NCBI GenBank assembly: GCA_019115605.1
Contig: DXDG01000019.1
Span: forward strand, 1 to 64,000
Reading direction: 5' to 3'
Origin: Candidatus Alistipes faecigallinarum
GTDB taxonomy: Bacteria > Bacteroidota > Bacteroidia > Bacteroidales > Rikenellaceae
Length of the DNA stretch: 64,000 nt
Positions 1-9,266 of this stretch are shown here, piece by piece. Below the pieces are notes generated by a model. That model was not told where the DNA came from. It saw nothing but the letters and a program-made list of their open reading frames with translations, and made no database searches. The position numbers were made by a program, and so were the translations under genes. Each line of letters starts with the position of its first letter. The stretch's first letter is position 1.

Positions 1-142
1 TTGCGGATAACCTCTTGATGGCTACCGCAAAGTTACTGATGTTCTAATCGAAAAATTTTCTAATGCTTGTAACTTATTGATGTTTAATAATTAAAACATT
101 GTCGAAGAATTTTTCTCCGGACACTAGTGAATTCAAAGTAAT

Positions 143-457
143 ATGCAAAAATTTTTCGGATTGATGTTGCTATGCGCAACTACCGTTTGTCTAACGTCTT
201 GTTTAGGTAGCAACTCTTCGCGTCCACGAGTAGAGGATGACAAATATTTGGAGTCGCTTGATCGAGAGCGAGCATTGAAAGATGCAGGAATGGATGATGC
301 AGCTGCTATTGAGCGTAATGCTCGTAGAGAGTATATGAAAGGAGGGGGATATACGGCTCCGGATGGTAGTAAGCAGGTGCACTACAATGGTTCAAAAGAA
401 CAAGAGTCTGATTTAGAAATGATTGATGCTTATTTCAACGAGCACGGTTGGGATTGA
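143..457 (+). CDS. Small hypothetical lipoprotein
   Basis: The 104-residue product has a lipoprotein signal: a charged N-terminus, a hydrophobic stretch and a lipobox ending LTSC with the lipidated Cys at residue 20. The mature part is short and polar, rich in Asp, Glu and Arg, with no domain I recognise. It is probably anchored in the inner or outer membrane facing the periplasm or the outside. The gene is clearly more AT-rich than everything downstream, as is its upstream flank, so it may be of different origin or belong to an AT-richer segment starting before the window. A rho-independent terminator lies about 115 bases after the stop. Function unknown. Confidence 0.7.
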   Translation: MQKFFGLMLLCATTVCLTSCLGSNSSRPRVEDDKYLESLDRERALKDAGMDDAAAIERNARREYMKGGGYTAPDGSKQVHYNGSKEQESDLEMIDAYFNEHGWD

Positions 458-572
458 ATAATGTTAGTTTTTTTAATATTCGAGATTAATTTATGCACTT
501 TAAAGATTTGGGTGCAATGGATAGAAGATAATGTCGTTAAGCGAAAAATAAATCTCGCTTCAGACCTCACAG

Positions 573-606
573 AAACCGCGTTGTAGATATCTGCAACGCG
601 GTTTTC
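573..606 (+). terminator. Rho-independent terminator
   Basis: An 11-bp perfect stem (AAACCGCGTTG, 573-583, pairing with 594-604) encloses a short loop that is itself partly palindromic, and it ends in a T-rich stretch. It most likely ends the transcript of the small lipoprotein gene upstream. Confidence 0.8.
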
Positions 607-771
607 GTTTCGGGGTGATCGCGAGCCTGCCCAAATTGTTGCCTGCCTGTCAAAATGTTTCTTGAGAAGAGTCAGTCCGGGTGCGGCAGGCCGGCATGTA
701 TGTATTATGTATATGGATACATCGACCAGCCGGCTCTTCTTTTCTGTTTCTGTACCGGGCCCCTGAAATGT

Positions 772-816
772 CCTGTTTTGTTACCGTGGTAAATTTTACC
801 GCGGTAACAAAACAGG
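772..816. repeat. 45-bp near-perfect palindrome
   Basis: Two 22-base arms (772-793 and 795-816) pair completely except for one T:G wobble, with a single central base. The arms start CCTGTTTTGTTACC and end GGTAACAAAACAGG. No T-tract follows, so it does not look like an ordinary terminator. It could be a protein-binding dyad, a cruciform-forming site or a remnant of a mobile element end; the sequence does not decide. Confidence 0.9.
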
Positions 817-889
817 GTGATCGGCCGGAATTCGGATTCCCGGTTGTGGATGCTTCCTCGTAGTTTCCCACAAACGGCAATTGCCGACT

Positions 890-1056
890 TTTGGCGCCGG
901 CCTCTGCCAGCTGTTCGTTTGGCGCCGGTGTCTGCCAGCTGTTCGTTTGGCGCCGGCCTCTGCCAGCTGTTCGTTTGGTGCCGGTGTCTGCCGACTGTTT
1001 GCGTGGCGCCGGTGCCGACCGTCAGATCGTTTGGCGTCAGCCTCTGTTGTCTGATG
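890..1056. repeat. 28-bp imperfect tandem repeat, about six copies
   Basis: Units begin at 890, 918, 946, 974, 1002 and 1030. The core reads TTTGGCGCCGG followed by CC or TG, then TCTGCCAGCTGTTCG. The CC and TG variants alternate in the first four units, giving a 56-bp higher-order period. Later units are more diverged. Because 28 is not a multiple of three, the array does not encode a protein repeat. There are no spacers, so it is not a CRISPR array. Confidence 0.88.
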
Positions 1057-1736
1057 TCCCGGCCGGGCTCCTTCGGGTGATCCTCTCCGGGGCGGAGTCC
1101 GCTGTATCGGGCCCCTCATGTTTCGTATTGAAACGACCCTCCTCCGAGAGGCAATTTGTTCATGAAGCCGGACGGTGTTTGGGAGCGATCTGCCGAAGGT
1201 GGATGGCGAAAATGAAAAATATGACTATAAAAATGTAAGCAGGGAGTTTTTAAAAAATTATTTTACTCTATTTGGTCCGAATTGTGATTTATTTTATGAT
1301 CATTTCCTGTCAAATTATATCCTTTTATTGGGCGGCTGCCGGCGACGGCGCGCTTTCGAACGATTCGCCGGTCTCGCCCGCATCCCAATTATAAATAGGT
1401 ATGGCTCCGGATAGCTCCACTCCGGACAAGACGGTCGCAGAACCGATCCGATTCTCCCGCCCGGAAATACATTGTTGATATACAATGGATTATAAACTGA
1501 CCGAATCTCCGATCCCGTCTTCCGGGCACAACCGGCCCGTGGTCTTCCGGCGGCTGCGGAGCGAAGTTCGGCCCCTTGCGGCGCCGGCGCCGTGCCCGTC
1601 TGAAAGCCGCTCGCAGGGAGAGCTCTCTCCGTCAGCGGATCCCGCTCCCCGGGCGGCCGTCCGGGGCCGGCTGCGGACCGTCCCGGCGGTTTTGTTATTC
1701 AAAAATAAATAAATTATGTTCTTTTTTTGCTTTTTT

Positions 1737-1768
1737 TTTGATAAAATATAAAAAAAGTACTACTTTTG
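1737..1768 (+). promoter_or_regulatory. Bacteroidetes-type promoter of the SusC operon
   Basis: A TTTG -33 box (1737-1740) is separated by 20 bases from a TACTTTTG -7 box (1761-1768), matching the Bacteroidetes consensus TTTG-N19-21-TAnnTTTG in an AT-rich stretch. Transcription would start near 1775, leaving a leader of about 510 nt before the SusC start at 2289. Confidence 0.8.
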
Positions 1769-2288
1769 TGTTACAATTATACACTTGACCCGATAGTGGC
1801 GGATAATGCACATGTTTTTTGGACGCAAGACCACGAGTCTTTTGCCGATGACCCTATGTTCATCATCGCGGATGATGTGGCAGTCCTCGCGGGAGGTATC
1901 CGCCCTTTCGACCGTTGTTCCCCGCGGTTTGGGGGCCCGCTCCCTGTGCGGGCATTCGTTCCGGGCACCCTTCGGGGCTCTGCGTCCCTGCGGGGCCGCC
2001 GACCGCTCTCCCATCGGAAACATCCCCTTCGAACCTTTTGCCGTTTTTCCGGACTGCCGGCCCGTATCCCGGGAGGAACAGTGCTCCTGCGGTCCCGGAT
2101 TTACATATTTTTTGATGTTTCCGTCGGTGGAGCGGAGGTGCATGGATTCGTTCCGACCGACAAGCCTTAACCCTATCTGCCTATAAGAGACCACGACTTC
2201 ATCTGAACATTGAACCGAAATCGGATCCCGGACATCCGCCGGGAAGACAAACACACCACTTAAATTTTTTAACCAAACAAACCAAACT
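1769..2288 (+). other. Long untranslated leader of the PUL operon
   Basis: About 510 bases separate the predicted transcription start from the SusC start codon. Overlapping short frames exist on both strands (for example 1806-2186 plus and 1777-1968 minus) but none shows a domain, and their amino-acid composition looks like translated GC-rich non-coding DNA. The last about 50 bases before the ATG are A-rich and unstructured, as is usual for Bacteroidetes starts. A small hairpin (2226-2231 with 2239-2244) lies about 45 bases upstream of the ATG. The leader could hold a regulatory RNA or a dispersed genomic repeat. Confidence 0.5.
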
Positions 2289-5200
2289 ATGAGGAAATCT
2301 ATTCTATCCGTACTGACGACATGCTGGTGCGCCTTGTTCCTGTTTGTGGGGGCATCGATCGCCACGGCTCCGGCAGCCTTCGCGCAGCAGGCCGAGGAAC
2401 AGGTCGTCAGTGGATCGGTCAAGGATGCTTTCGGTCCCGTTGTCGGTGCGACCGTAACCATCAAGGACACCACCATCGGAACCACTACCAACATCGATGG
2501 AACCTTTGAACTGTCCGGCGTCAACCAGGGCGACATCATCGTGATCTCGTTCGTGGGTTACGATGCGCAGGAGATCGTCTTCGCCGGTCAGACCTTCCTG
2601 GAGATCACGCTCAAGGAGTCCACTTCGGAGATCGAATCGGTGGTCGTAACGGCCATGGGTATCAAGCGCCAGGAGAAGGCCCTGTCGTACAACGTACAGC
2701 AGGTCAAGGCCGAGGAGATAACCGCCGTGAAGGACGCCAACTTCATGAACTCGCTCGTCGGCAAGGTGGCCGGCGTGCAGATCAACGCCGGTGCCAACGG
2801 CGCCGGAGGTGCTTCGCGTGTCGTGATGCGCGGTACGAAGTCGCTGACGGGTTCGAACCTCGCACTCTACGTGATCGACGGTATCCCGATGTTCAACCTC
2901 TCGAACACGGTGGACGGCTCGAACATGTCGGACCAGCCCGGTACCGACGGTGTAGCGGATATCAACCCCGACGACATCGAGTCGATCACGATGCTGACGG
3001 GTCCGTCGGCCGCCGCCCTCTACGGTAACGCCGCCGCCAGCGGCGTCGTGCTCATCACGACCAAGAAGGGTCAGGTGGACAAGACGACCGTTACGGTATC
3101 GAACAGCACGACCTTCTCGACGGTCTACATGATGCCCGAGATGCAGAGCAAGTACGGCAACGCCATCGGTCAGGTGGTCAGCTGGGGCAACGTGGTCAAT
3201 TCGGACTACAATCCGCGCGACTTCTTCAACACGGGTGCGAACGTCATCAACACGGTATCGCTCTCGACGGGTACGCAGCGCAACCAGACCTACGCTTCGG
3301 TATCGACGACCAACACGACGGGTATTCTGCCCAACACGGCCTATGACCGTTACAACTTCACGGCCCGCAACACGACGTCGCTCGTCAAGGACAAGCTGAC
3401 GCTCGACGTGGGCGGCAGCTTCATCAAGCAGTACGACCGCAACATGACTTCGCAGGGTCTCTACTACAACGCCCTTCCGGGTCTCTACCTCTTCCCGCGC
3501 GGCGAGGACTTCGACGAGGTCCGCATGTACGAGCGTTACGACTCGGCGCTGGGCTACAGCACGGTTTACTGGCCCTACGGCAACAACAGTGTGGGTATGC
3601 AGAACCCCTACTGGGTGCAGAACCGCGAGCTGCGCGAGAACTCCAAGAAGCGTTACATGGCCAACGCGTCGCTCAAGTGGCAGATCACCGACTGGCTCGA
3701 CGTTACGGGACGTGTGAAGATCGACAACTACGACAACCGCCTCACCTACAAGCTCTATGCTTCGACCGACCGTCTGTGGGCCGGTGAAAACGGCGCCTAC
3801 CGCGACATCCGCACCAACTCGAACAACACCTATGCCGACGTGATCGCCACGGTGAACAAGTACTTCGGCGAGGACTGGTCGCTGAACGTGAACTTCGGTG
3901 CCTCGATCAACGACACGAAGTACGAGCAGCTGGGCTACAATGGACAGCTCTCCTCGCTGCCGAACTTCTTCGCCATCCACAACCTCGACTACGAGACGAA
4001 GTTCAAACCTGAGCAGTCGGGCTACCACGATCAGTCGCAGGCGATCTTCGCCAACGTCGAGGTGGGCTGGAAGTCGATGCTCTACCTGACGCTGACGGGC
4101 CGCAACGACTGGGAGTCGCAGCTGGCCTTCTCGAACTACACGTCGTTCTTCTATCCTTCGGTGGGTCTTTCGGCCGTGATCACCAACATGATCAATGCTC
4201 CGAAGTGGCTGAGCTTCCTGAAGGTCCGCGGATCGTACACCGAGGTGGGTAACTCCTACGACCGTTTCATGACGACGATCTCCTATCCGTTCGACGGCGA
4301 GTCGAAGTCGTGGTCCACATCGACGGACTACCCGAACCTCGACCTGAAGCCCGAGCGTACGAAGTCGTGGGAGGTGGGTGTCAATGCCCGGTTCCTCAAC
4401 CACATCAACTTCGACCTGACCTACTACCGTTCGCACACCTTCAACCAGACCTTCTACGCATCGCTGCCGCAGGGTGCCGGTTATTCGCGCGTTCCCGTTC
4501 AGAGCGGCGACGTGATGAACCAGGGTATCGAGATGGCCGTAGGCTACAGCAACGAGTGGGGCGACTTCCGCTTCTCGACCAACTACACGCTGACGTGGAA
4601 CGAGAACAAGATCGTCGAGCTCGTCGATAACGTGATGAACCCCTTCACGGGCGAGCCGGTGGACATGTCCACGGTGAACCTCGACATGGGAACGTTCGGC
4701 GGTCTGGACTCCAAGATCATCCTCAAGAAGGACGGATCGATGGGTGATGTTTACGCCCAGCACCTGCTCAAGCGCGACTTTAACGGCTATATCTACGACG
4801 ATCCTTCGGCCGGTCTGACGATGGAGACCAAGGAGACCTTCCTGGGCTCGATCTTCCCGAAGGCCAACATGGGATGGAACACGCACTTCGGCTGGAAGGG
4901 CCTCGATCTGGGCATGACCTTCGCCGCCCGTCTGGGAGGTATCGTCATGAGCGCCACGGAGTCCTACCTCGACCAGTACGGCGTATCGGCCCGTTCGGCA
5001 AGCCTGCGTGATGCGGGAGGCGTGAAGATCAACCAGGGTACGGTATCGGCCCAGGAGTATCTGACGACCATCACGGGTAACGCCGCCTACTACACCTATG
5101 ACGCCACGAACATCCGTCTGCAGGAGTTGAGCCTCAACTACACGCTGCCGTCGAAGTGGTTCCGCGACAAGGTGAAGATGACCGTGGGCTTCGTGGCCAA

Positions 5201-5342
5201 GAACCTCTGGATGATCTACTGCAAGGCTCCGTTCGATCCCGAGCTTTCGGCTGCGGTATCCTCGACCTTCTACCAGGGCTTCGACGCCTTCATGCTTCCG
5301 AGCACCCGGAACATCGGTTTCAATGTCAAACTCCAATTCTAA
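2289..5342 (+). CDS. susC: SusC/RagA-family TonB-linked outer membrane transporter
   Basis: The 1017-residue protein has a Sec signal peptide (to about residue 33), a carboxypeptidase-regulatory-like beta domain (about 37-110), the SusC signature VVVTAMGIKRQEKALSY (118-134), a plug domain and a long beta barrel ending in an aromatic residue (VKLQF), typical of outer membrane barrels. SusC proteins import oligosaccharides bound by the partner SusD, powered by TonB. It has no N-terminal STN domain, which argues against control through an anti-sigma factor. It is the first gene of an operon with SusD 18 bases downstream. The neighbouring GH18 enzyme suggests an N-glycan-derived substrate (inference). 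Confidence 0.96.
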   Translation: MRKSILSVLTTCWCALFLFVGASIATAPAAFAQQAEEQVVSGSVKDAFGPVVGATVTIKDTTIGTTTNIDGTFELSGVNQGDIIVISFVGYDAQEIVFAGQTFLEITLKESTSEIESVVVTAMGIKRQEKALSYNVQQVKAEEITAVKDANFMNSLVGKVAGVQINAGANGAGGASRVVMRGTKSLTGSNLALYVIDGIPMFNLSNTVDGSNMSDQPGTDGVADINPDDIESITMLTGPSAAALYGNAAASGVVLITTKKGQVDKTTVTVSNSTTFSTVYMMPEMQSKYGNAIGQVVSWGNVVNSDYNPRDFFNTGANVINTVSLSTGTQRNQTYASVSTTNTTGILPNTAYDRYNFTARNTTSLVKDKLTLDVGGSFIKQYDRNMTSQGLYYNALPGLYLFPRGEDFDEVRMYERYDSALGYSTVYWPYGNNSVGMQNPYWVQNRELRENSKKRYMANASLKWQITDWLDVTGRVKIDNYDNRLTYKLYASTDRLWAGENGAYRDIRTNSNNTYADVIATVNKYFGEDWSLNVNFGASINDTKYEQLGYNGQLSSLPNFFAIHNLDYETKFKPEQSGYHDQSQAIFANVEVGWKSMLYLTLTGRNDWESQLAFSNYTSFFYPSVGLSAVITNMINAPKWLSFLKVRGSYTEVGNSYDRFMTTISYPFDGESKSWSTSTDYPNLDLKPERTKSWEVGVNARFLNHINFDLTYYRSHTFNQTFYASLPQGAGYSRVPVQSGDVMNQGIEMAVGYSNEWGDFRFSTNYTLTWNENKIVELVDNVMNPFTGEPVDMSTVNLDMGTFGGLDSKIILKKDGSMGDVYAQHLLKRDFNGYIYDDPSAGLTMETKETFLGSIFPKANMGWNTHFGWKGLDLGMTFAARLGGIVMSATESYLDQYGVSARSASLRDAGGVKINQGTVSAQEYLTTITGNAAYYTYDATNIRLQELSLNYTLPSKWFRDKVKMTVGFVAKNLWMIYCKAPFDPELSAAVSSTFYQGFDAFMLPSTRNIGFNVKLQF

Positions 5343-5360
5343 TCAGAACGCAGAAATATT

Positions 5361-6920
5361 ATGAAAATATATAAATTCATACTGGGCATAGCGATGCTGG
5401 GTACGGTTGCAGGCTGTACCGGCAACTTCGAGGAGTACAATACGAACCCCTACGAGCCCTCGACCTTGCCCGTGTCGGAGTTTTTCCCTGCAATGATCGA
5501 CTGCCTGGCCTCTCCCGAGGAGAACCCCTGCCAGCGCAACAACACCTTCTGGGCTTGCTTCGGCGGTTATGTTACGGCCCCGAACTCGTGGAACCGTTCC
5601 ACGCTCTATGCAACCTACAATATCGATGACGAGTGGAACAAGTGGACTGTGGACTGGTACTTCGAGCACTTCTACACGTCGTGGTTCAGCGTACAGCGTC
5701 TGACCGGCGGTGAAGGCTACTACTATCAGATGGCCCAGCTGCTGCGTGTCTACACGATGCAGATGGTTGCCTCGCTGCAGGGCCCGCTGCCCTATTCGCA
5801 GATCGCCGACGGCGAGTTCTACGTTCCCTACGACAACGAGCAGGATGCCTGGCACAAGATGTTCGACGATCTGGACGCAGCTATCGCCGAGATCCAGTCG
5901 GCCGCCATTGCGGGTTCGACGCCGCTGGCTTCCGTAGACCGTGTCTATGCCGGCGACAACAACAAGTGGCTCAAGTTCGCCAACACGCTGAAGCTGCGCA
6001 TGGCGATGCGTATCAGCAACGCCGATCCGGAGTATGCGCGCCAGAAGGCCGAGGAGGCCGTGGCCGGCGGTGTGATGACCGCAGCGAGCGACAGCGCTTA
6101 CGACCTGCTCAACGGCCGTTATCCGAACGGCTACTACCAGGTTGGTTTTGGCTGGCAGGGTGAGGTGAAGGCCAATGCCTGCATCGTCTCCTACATGAAC
6201 GGCTACAACGACCCGCGCCGTGAGAAGTACTTCACGGCCCAGACGGCTGCCGAGGACGGCCCGACCTATATGGGCGTGCGCTCGGGTATCCAGAATGTCG
6301 TAAAGAACGACTACCTCACCTACTCGGGCCTGATTTACGAGAACGAGTCGCAGAAGACGGCTCCCATGCCTATCATGCTGGCTTCGGAGGCCGCGTTCCT
6401 GCGTGCCGAGGGTGCCCTGAAGGGCTGGGACATGGGCGATACGGCCAAGAACCTCTACGAGCAGGGCATCACCCTCTCGTTCGAGGAGTGGGGCGCTTCG
6501 GGTGCCGCCGACTACATCGCCAACTCGACGCTCAAACCCGCGAACTATACGGATGCCGTCGATTCGTCGAACAGCATTACGAACAAGTCGACGGTAACGA
6601 TCGCCTGGGACGATTCGGCCTCGGACGAGCAGAAGCTCGAGCGCATCATCACCCAGAAGTGGATCGCCGGCTATCCCAACGGACTCGAAGGCTGGAGCGA
6701 CTTCCGCCGCACGGGTTATCCCTACCTCTTCCCGCCGAAGAACAACCTCTCGCCGTGGGGCTGCACCGACGACCGCGGCCAGCGCCGCCTGCGCTTCTCG
6801 ATCGACGAGTACAGCACCAACGCGGCCAACGTGACGGCCGCCGTGCAGATGCTCTCCAACGGCACCGACGGCGACAACACCGATCTGTGGTGGGCACTCA
6901 AGTCGGGCAGCAAGTATTAA
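5361..6920 (+). CDS. susD: SusD/RagB-like nutrient-binding lipoprotein (SusD-like_2 type)
   Basis: This 519-residue surface lipoprotein has its lipidated Cys at residue 19 (TVAGC). After it comes the FEEYNTNPYEPS opening typical of the SusD-like_2 family, which differs from classical SusD in starting soon after the Cys with a sentence-like NTNP motif. The helical TPR-like scaffold is seen as regular amphipathic segments. It should cap the SusC barrel and bind glycans at the cell surface. The spacing of 18 bases after SusC and 24 before the GH18 gene indicates one transcript. Confidence 0.93.
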   Translation: MKIYKFILGIAMLGTVAGCTGNFEEYNTNPYEPSTLPVSEFFPAMIDCLASPEENPCQRNNTFWACFGGYVTAPNSWNRSTLYATYNIDDEWNKWTVDWYFEHFYTSWFSVQRLTGGEGYYYQMAQLLRVYTMQMVASLQGPLPYSQIADGEFYVPYDNEQDAWHKMFDDLDAAIAEIQSAAIAGSTPLASVDRVYAGDNNKWLKFANTLKLRMAMRISNADPEYARQKAEEAVAGGVMTAASDSAYDLLNGRYPNGYYQVGFGWQGEVKANACIVSYMNGYNDPRREKYFTAQTAAEDGPTYMGVRSGIQNVVKNDYLTYSGLIYENESQKTAPMPIMLASEAAFLRAEGALKGWDMGDTAKNLYEQGITLSFEEWGASGAADYIANSTLKPANYTDAVDSSNSITNKSTVTIAWDDSASDEQKLERIITQKWIAGYPNGLEGWSDFRRTGYPYLFPPKNNLSPWGCTDDRGQRRLRFSIDEYSTNAANVTAAVQMLSNGTDGDNTDLWWALKSGSKY

Positions 6921-6944
6921 CCAAACCGAAAACACACATCCAAC

Positions 6945-8072
6945 ATGAAAAAGATAATCAAGACAGGATTGATTGCTCTGCTGGTCATCCCGGCCTTTGT
7001 TCGCTGCAGCGACTGGACCGAGGCTGAAGCACTGGATTATGATCCGAACAAGACCGAGTCGAACCACGGCGAGGAGTATTACGCCAACCTCCGGGCCTAC
7101 AAACAGCGCAAGGACCATCCGGTAGCCTTTGCGTGGTACAGCGACTGGACCGGTGTGGGTACCGACATGAACGCACAGCTGATGGGCATGCCCGATTCGA
7201 TGGACTTCGTCTCGATGTGGGGCAACTGGTACGGTTTGAGCGACGAGAAGAAGGAGGACCTGCGCAAGGTTCAGCAGATCAAGGGTACGCGCGTGCTGAT
7301 GTGCTTCATCGTCGATGACATCGGCGCCCAGACTACGCCTCCGGCCATTTCGGAGAGCCTGACGGTCAATGGCGTACAGTATGAGACGCGCGGCGAGGCC
7401 CTCGGCGCCTTCTGGGGCTGGTACCAGGAGGGTTATTCGGGCACGGTCTACAAGAGCGACCCGAACCTGAGCGACGACGAGGCCATGGACAAGGCCATCC
7501 GCAAGTATGCGCAATCGCTCCTTGACACGATCAACAAGTACAACTGGGACGGTTTCGACCTCGACCTGGAGCCGCATTACGGTCACGGCGGCAATCTGGC
7601 CAGCTATCCGGATCGTCTGTCGATCCTTCTCAACGAGCTCTCCAAGGAGCTGGGTCCCCAGTCGGGCACGAGCAAGATGCTGTGCGTGGACGGCGAGCCC
7701 GAGTGGCTCAACGGCGAGGACGGCAAGCTGCTCGACTACTTCATCCTCCAGGCCTACAACGACTCGTCGGTTTCGTCGATCGACTCGCGCATCAACCGCC
7801 TGCTGGCCACTTACCAGGAGCACATGACCCCCGAGCAGATTGTCGGCATGACGATCCTCACCTCGAACTTTGAGTCCTACGGCTCGACGGGCGGTCCGAC
7901 GTTCCTTCAGCGCGACGGTTCGACGACCAACCAGCTCAGCGGATATGCCGCCTACAGCTACCCCGGAGTGGATGCCCGGATCGGAGGCATCGGCGCATTC
8001 CGAATCGTATTCGATACCAATTACCAGTATCTGCGTAAGGCAATCGGCATCATGAACCCGGCCATTTTATAA
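6945..8072 (+). CDS. GH18 endo-beta-N-acetylglucosaminidase-like lipoprotein
   Basis: The product has 375 residues and a lipobox Cys at 21. The GH18 catalytic motif DxxDxDxE is intact as DGFDLDLE (D202, D205, D207, E209), with E209 the expected acid and D207 assisting the substrate acetamido group. Members of this size in Bacteroides PULs with DUF1735 partners release N-glycans from glycoproteins by cutting the chitobiose core, and the operon context fits that role. A chitinase-type activity on other GlcNAc polymers is less likely but not excluded. A surface location is likely from the lipobox and family habit. No frame damage was seen. Confidence 0.9.
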   Translation: MKKIIKTGLIALLVIPAFVRCSDWTEAEALDYDPNKTESNHGEEYYANLRAYKQRKDHPVAFAWYSDWTGVGTDMNAQLMGMPDSMDFVSMWGNWYGLSDEKKEDLRKVQQIKGTRVLMCFIVDDIGAQTTPPAISESLTVNGVQYETRGEALGAFWGWYQEGYSGTVYKSDPNLSDDEAMDKAIRKYAQSLLDTINKYNWDGFDLDLEPHYGHGGNLASYPDRLSILLNELSKELGPQSGTSKMLCVDGEPEWLNGEDGKLLDYFILQAYNDSSVSSIDSRINRLLATYQEHMTPEQIVGMTILTSNFESYGSTGGPTFLQRDGSTTNQLSGYAAYSYPGVDARIGGIGAFRIVFDTNYQYLRKAIGIMNPAIL

Positions 8073-8093
8073 CCATTCAGAAGTTCAAAAGCG

Positions 8094-9239
8094 ATGAAAT
8101 ACAATAAAATCATAACGGCTGTTGCATGCTGCCTGGGGGTCGCGGCCCTCTGCGGATGCAACGATGCGAAGTACGATGAAATCGAAAATCGCATCTATAT
8201 CAGCGAAGCGGCCCCTTCGTCTACCTTTAACCAGCAGACCGTGAACCTGACCGTAACGGGCGACATGACCACTACGCTCCATGTCCGTGTGGCCCAGCCT
8301 GTTTCCCAGGATATCCAGGTAACGCTCGCCTATGCTCCGGAGGCGCTTGCCACCTACAACGAGCGCAACGGCGCCAGCTATGTTCAACTGGATTCGAAGT
8401 ATGTCGAGTTCTCGGCTACGACGGTGATTCCCGCCGGATCGCTTTCGTCCGATCCCGTGGAGATCAACATTACGGAGTTCCCCACCGACAGCGGCGAGTC
8501 GTTCTGTATTCCGATCAAGATCGCATCGGTCGAAGGTCCGGTTTCCGTGGCTCGTACCACGGGCCACCTGCTCTATCTGCTTTCGACGCCGCTGCGTCAG
8601 ATCGTTCCGATGATGAACACGAACACCTTCCCCGAGGGTTCGGGCGACTGGGGCATCACGACCAGCGAGTGGACGCTTGAGGGCTGGATCTGGCTGGATT
8701 CGTTCTCGATCAACAACCAGGCGATCTTCAATGCGGCCGTTTCGCAGGGTACGGAGATCTACATCCGTTTCGGTGACGCCGACCTGGCCTACGACAAGCT
8801 CCAGATCAAGACGGGCGGTTCGCAGTTCAACAGCAACCAGTCGTTTGCCCCGAACACCTGGTACCACGTAGCCTTCACCTATTCGAACGGCAAGTGTACG
8901 ATGTACATCAACGGTATCGAGGATTCGTCGAAGGAGTTTGCCGCCACGAACTACGTCATCAACAACCTGCAGCTCTGCTCTTCGGGCAGCTACTTCCGTG
9001 CCAATGCACAGATGGCCCAGGTTCGCTTCTGGAAGAAGGCCCTGTCGGCCAGCGCCATCAAGGATGCCATGAGCCGTCTGGTTGCCGCCGATTCCGACGG
9101 ACTGTTCGGATACTGGAAGCTCGACGAGGGTACGGGCAGCGTCTACCACGACTCGACGAGCAACGGGTATGACCTCACCTGCCGTACGGAACCCGTCTGG
9201 GGCACCGAGGAGATCGACTTCTCCGATCCCAACAAATAA
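8094..9239 (+). CDS. DUF1735 and LamG-like domain surface lipoprotein
   Basis: The 381-residue protein has a lipobox Cys at 22 (ALCGC). Residues about 40-160 resemble DUF1735, the BT_3987-like N-terminal domain found beside GH18 enzymes. The C-terminal half (about 200-370) is a concanavalin A/LamG-like fold, with WTLEGWIWLDSFS, NTWYHVAFTY, MYINGIED and a closing GYWKLDEGTGSVYHDST segment. It probably acts as a surface glycan-binding protein in place of SusE/SusF. It lies 21 bases after the GH18 gene in the same operon. No catalytic motif was recognised. Confidence 0.85.
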   Translation: MKYNKIITAVACCLGVAALCGCNDAKYDEIENRIYISEAAPSSTFNQQTVNLTVTGDMTTTLHVRVAQPVSQDIQVTLAYAPEALATYNERNGASYVQLDSKYVEFSATTVIPAGSLSSDPVEINITEFPTDSGESFCIPIKIASVEGPVSVARTTGHLLYLLSTPLRQIVPMMNTNTFPEGSGDWGITTSEWTLEGWIWLDSFSINNQAIFNAAVSQGTEIYIRFGDADLAYDKLQIKTGGSQFNSNQSFAPNTWYHVAFTYSNGKCTMYINGIEDSSKEFAATNYVINNLQLCSSGSYFRANAQMAQVRFWKKALSASAIKDAMSRLVAADSDGLFGYWKLDEGTGSVYHDSTSNGYDLTCRTEPVWGTEEIDFSDPNK

Positions 9240-9266
9240 TATGGACGATCAGATTAAACACAGACA

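Larger units (their letters stand above)
607..1736. other. Gene-poor intergenic region
   Basis: I see no convincing gene here. Open frames on both strands are short, lack recognisable domains and overlap each other. Within it are a near-perfect palindrome (772-816), a 28-bp imperfect tandem repeat (890-1056), an AT-rich patch (about 1205-1330) and GC-rich stretches without clear coding character. It ends at the promoter of the SusC operon. Confidence 0.6.

Noticed and set aside
122..134. CACTAGTGAATTC resembles the edge of a common cloning-vector polylinker
   Set aside because: The following bases (AAAGTAATATG) do not continue as vector sequence and run directly into a plausible gene start; a 13-base match can occur by chance.
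890..1056. Possible CRISPR array
   Set aside because: Repeats are directly adjacent with no spacers and the units diverge; no cas genes are in the window.
1760..2539. Minus-strand 259-residue open frame over the leader and SusC 5' end
   Set aside because: It overlaps the SusC signal sequence and a promoter and has no recognisable domain.
2304..5336. 1010-residue open frame on the minus strand over SusC
   Set aside because: It is antisense to a clear SusC gene. Its composition (rich in His, Val, Arg and Leu) is that of a codon-bias shadow, and it has no domain.
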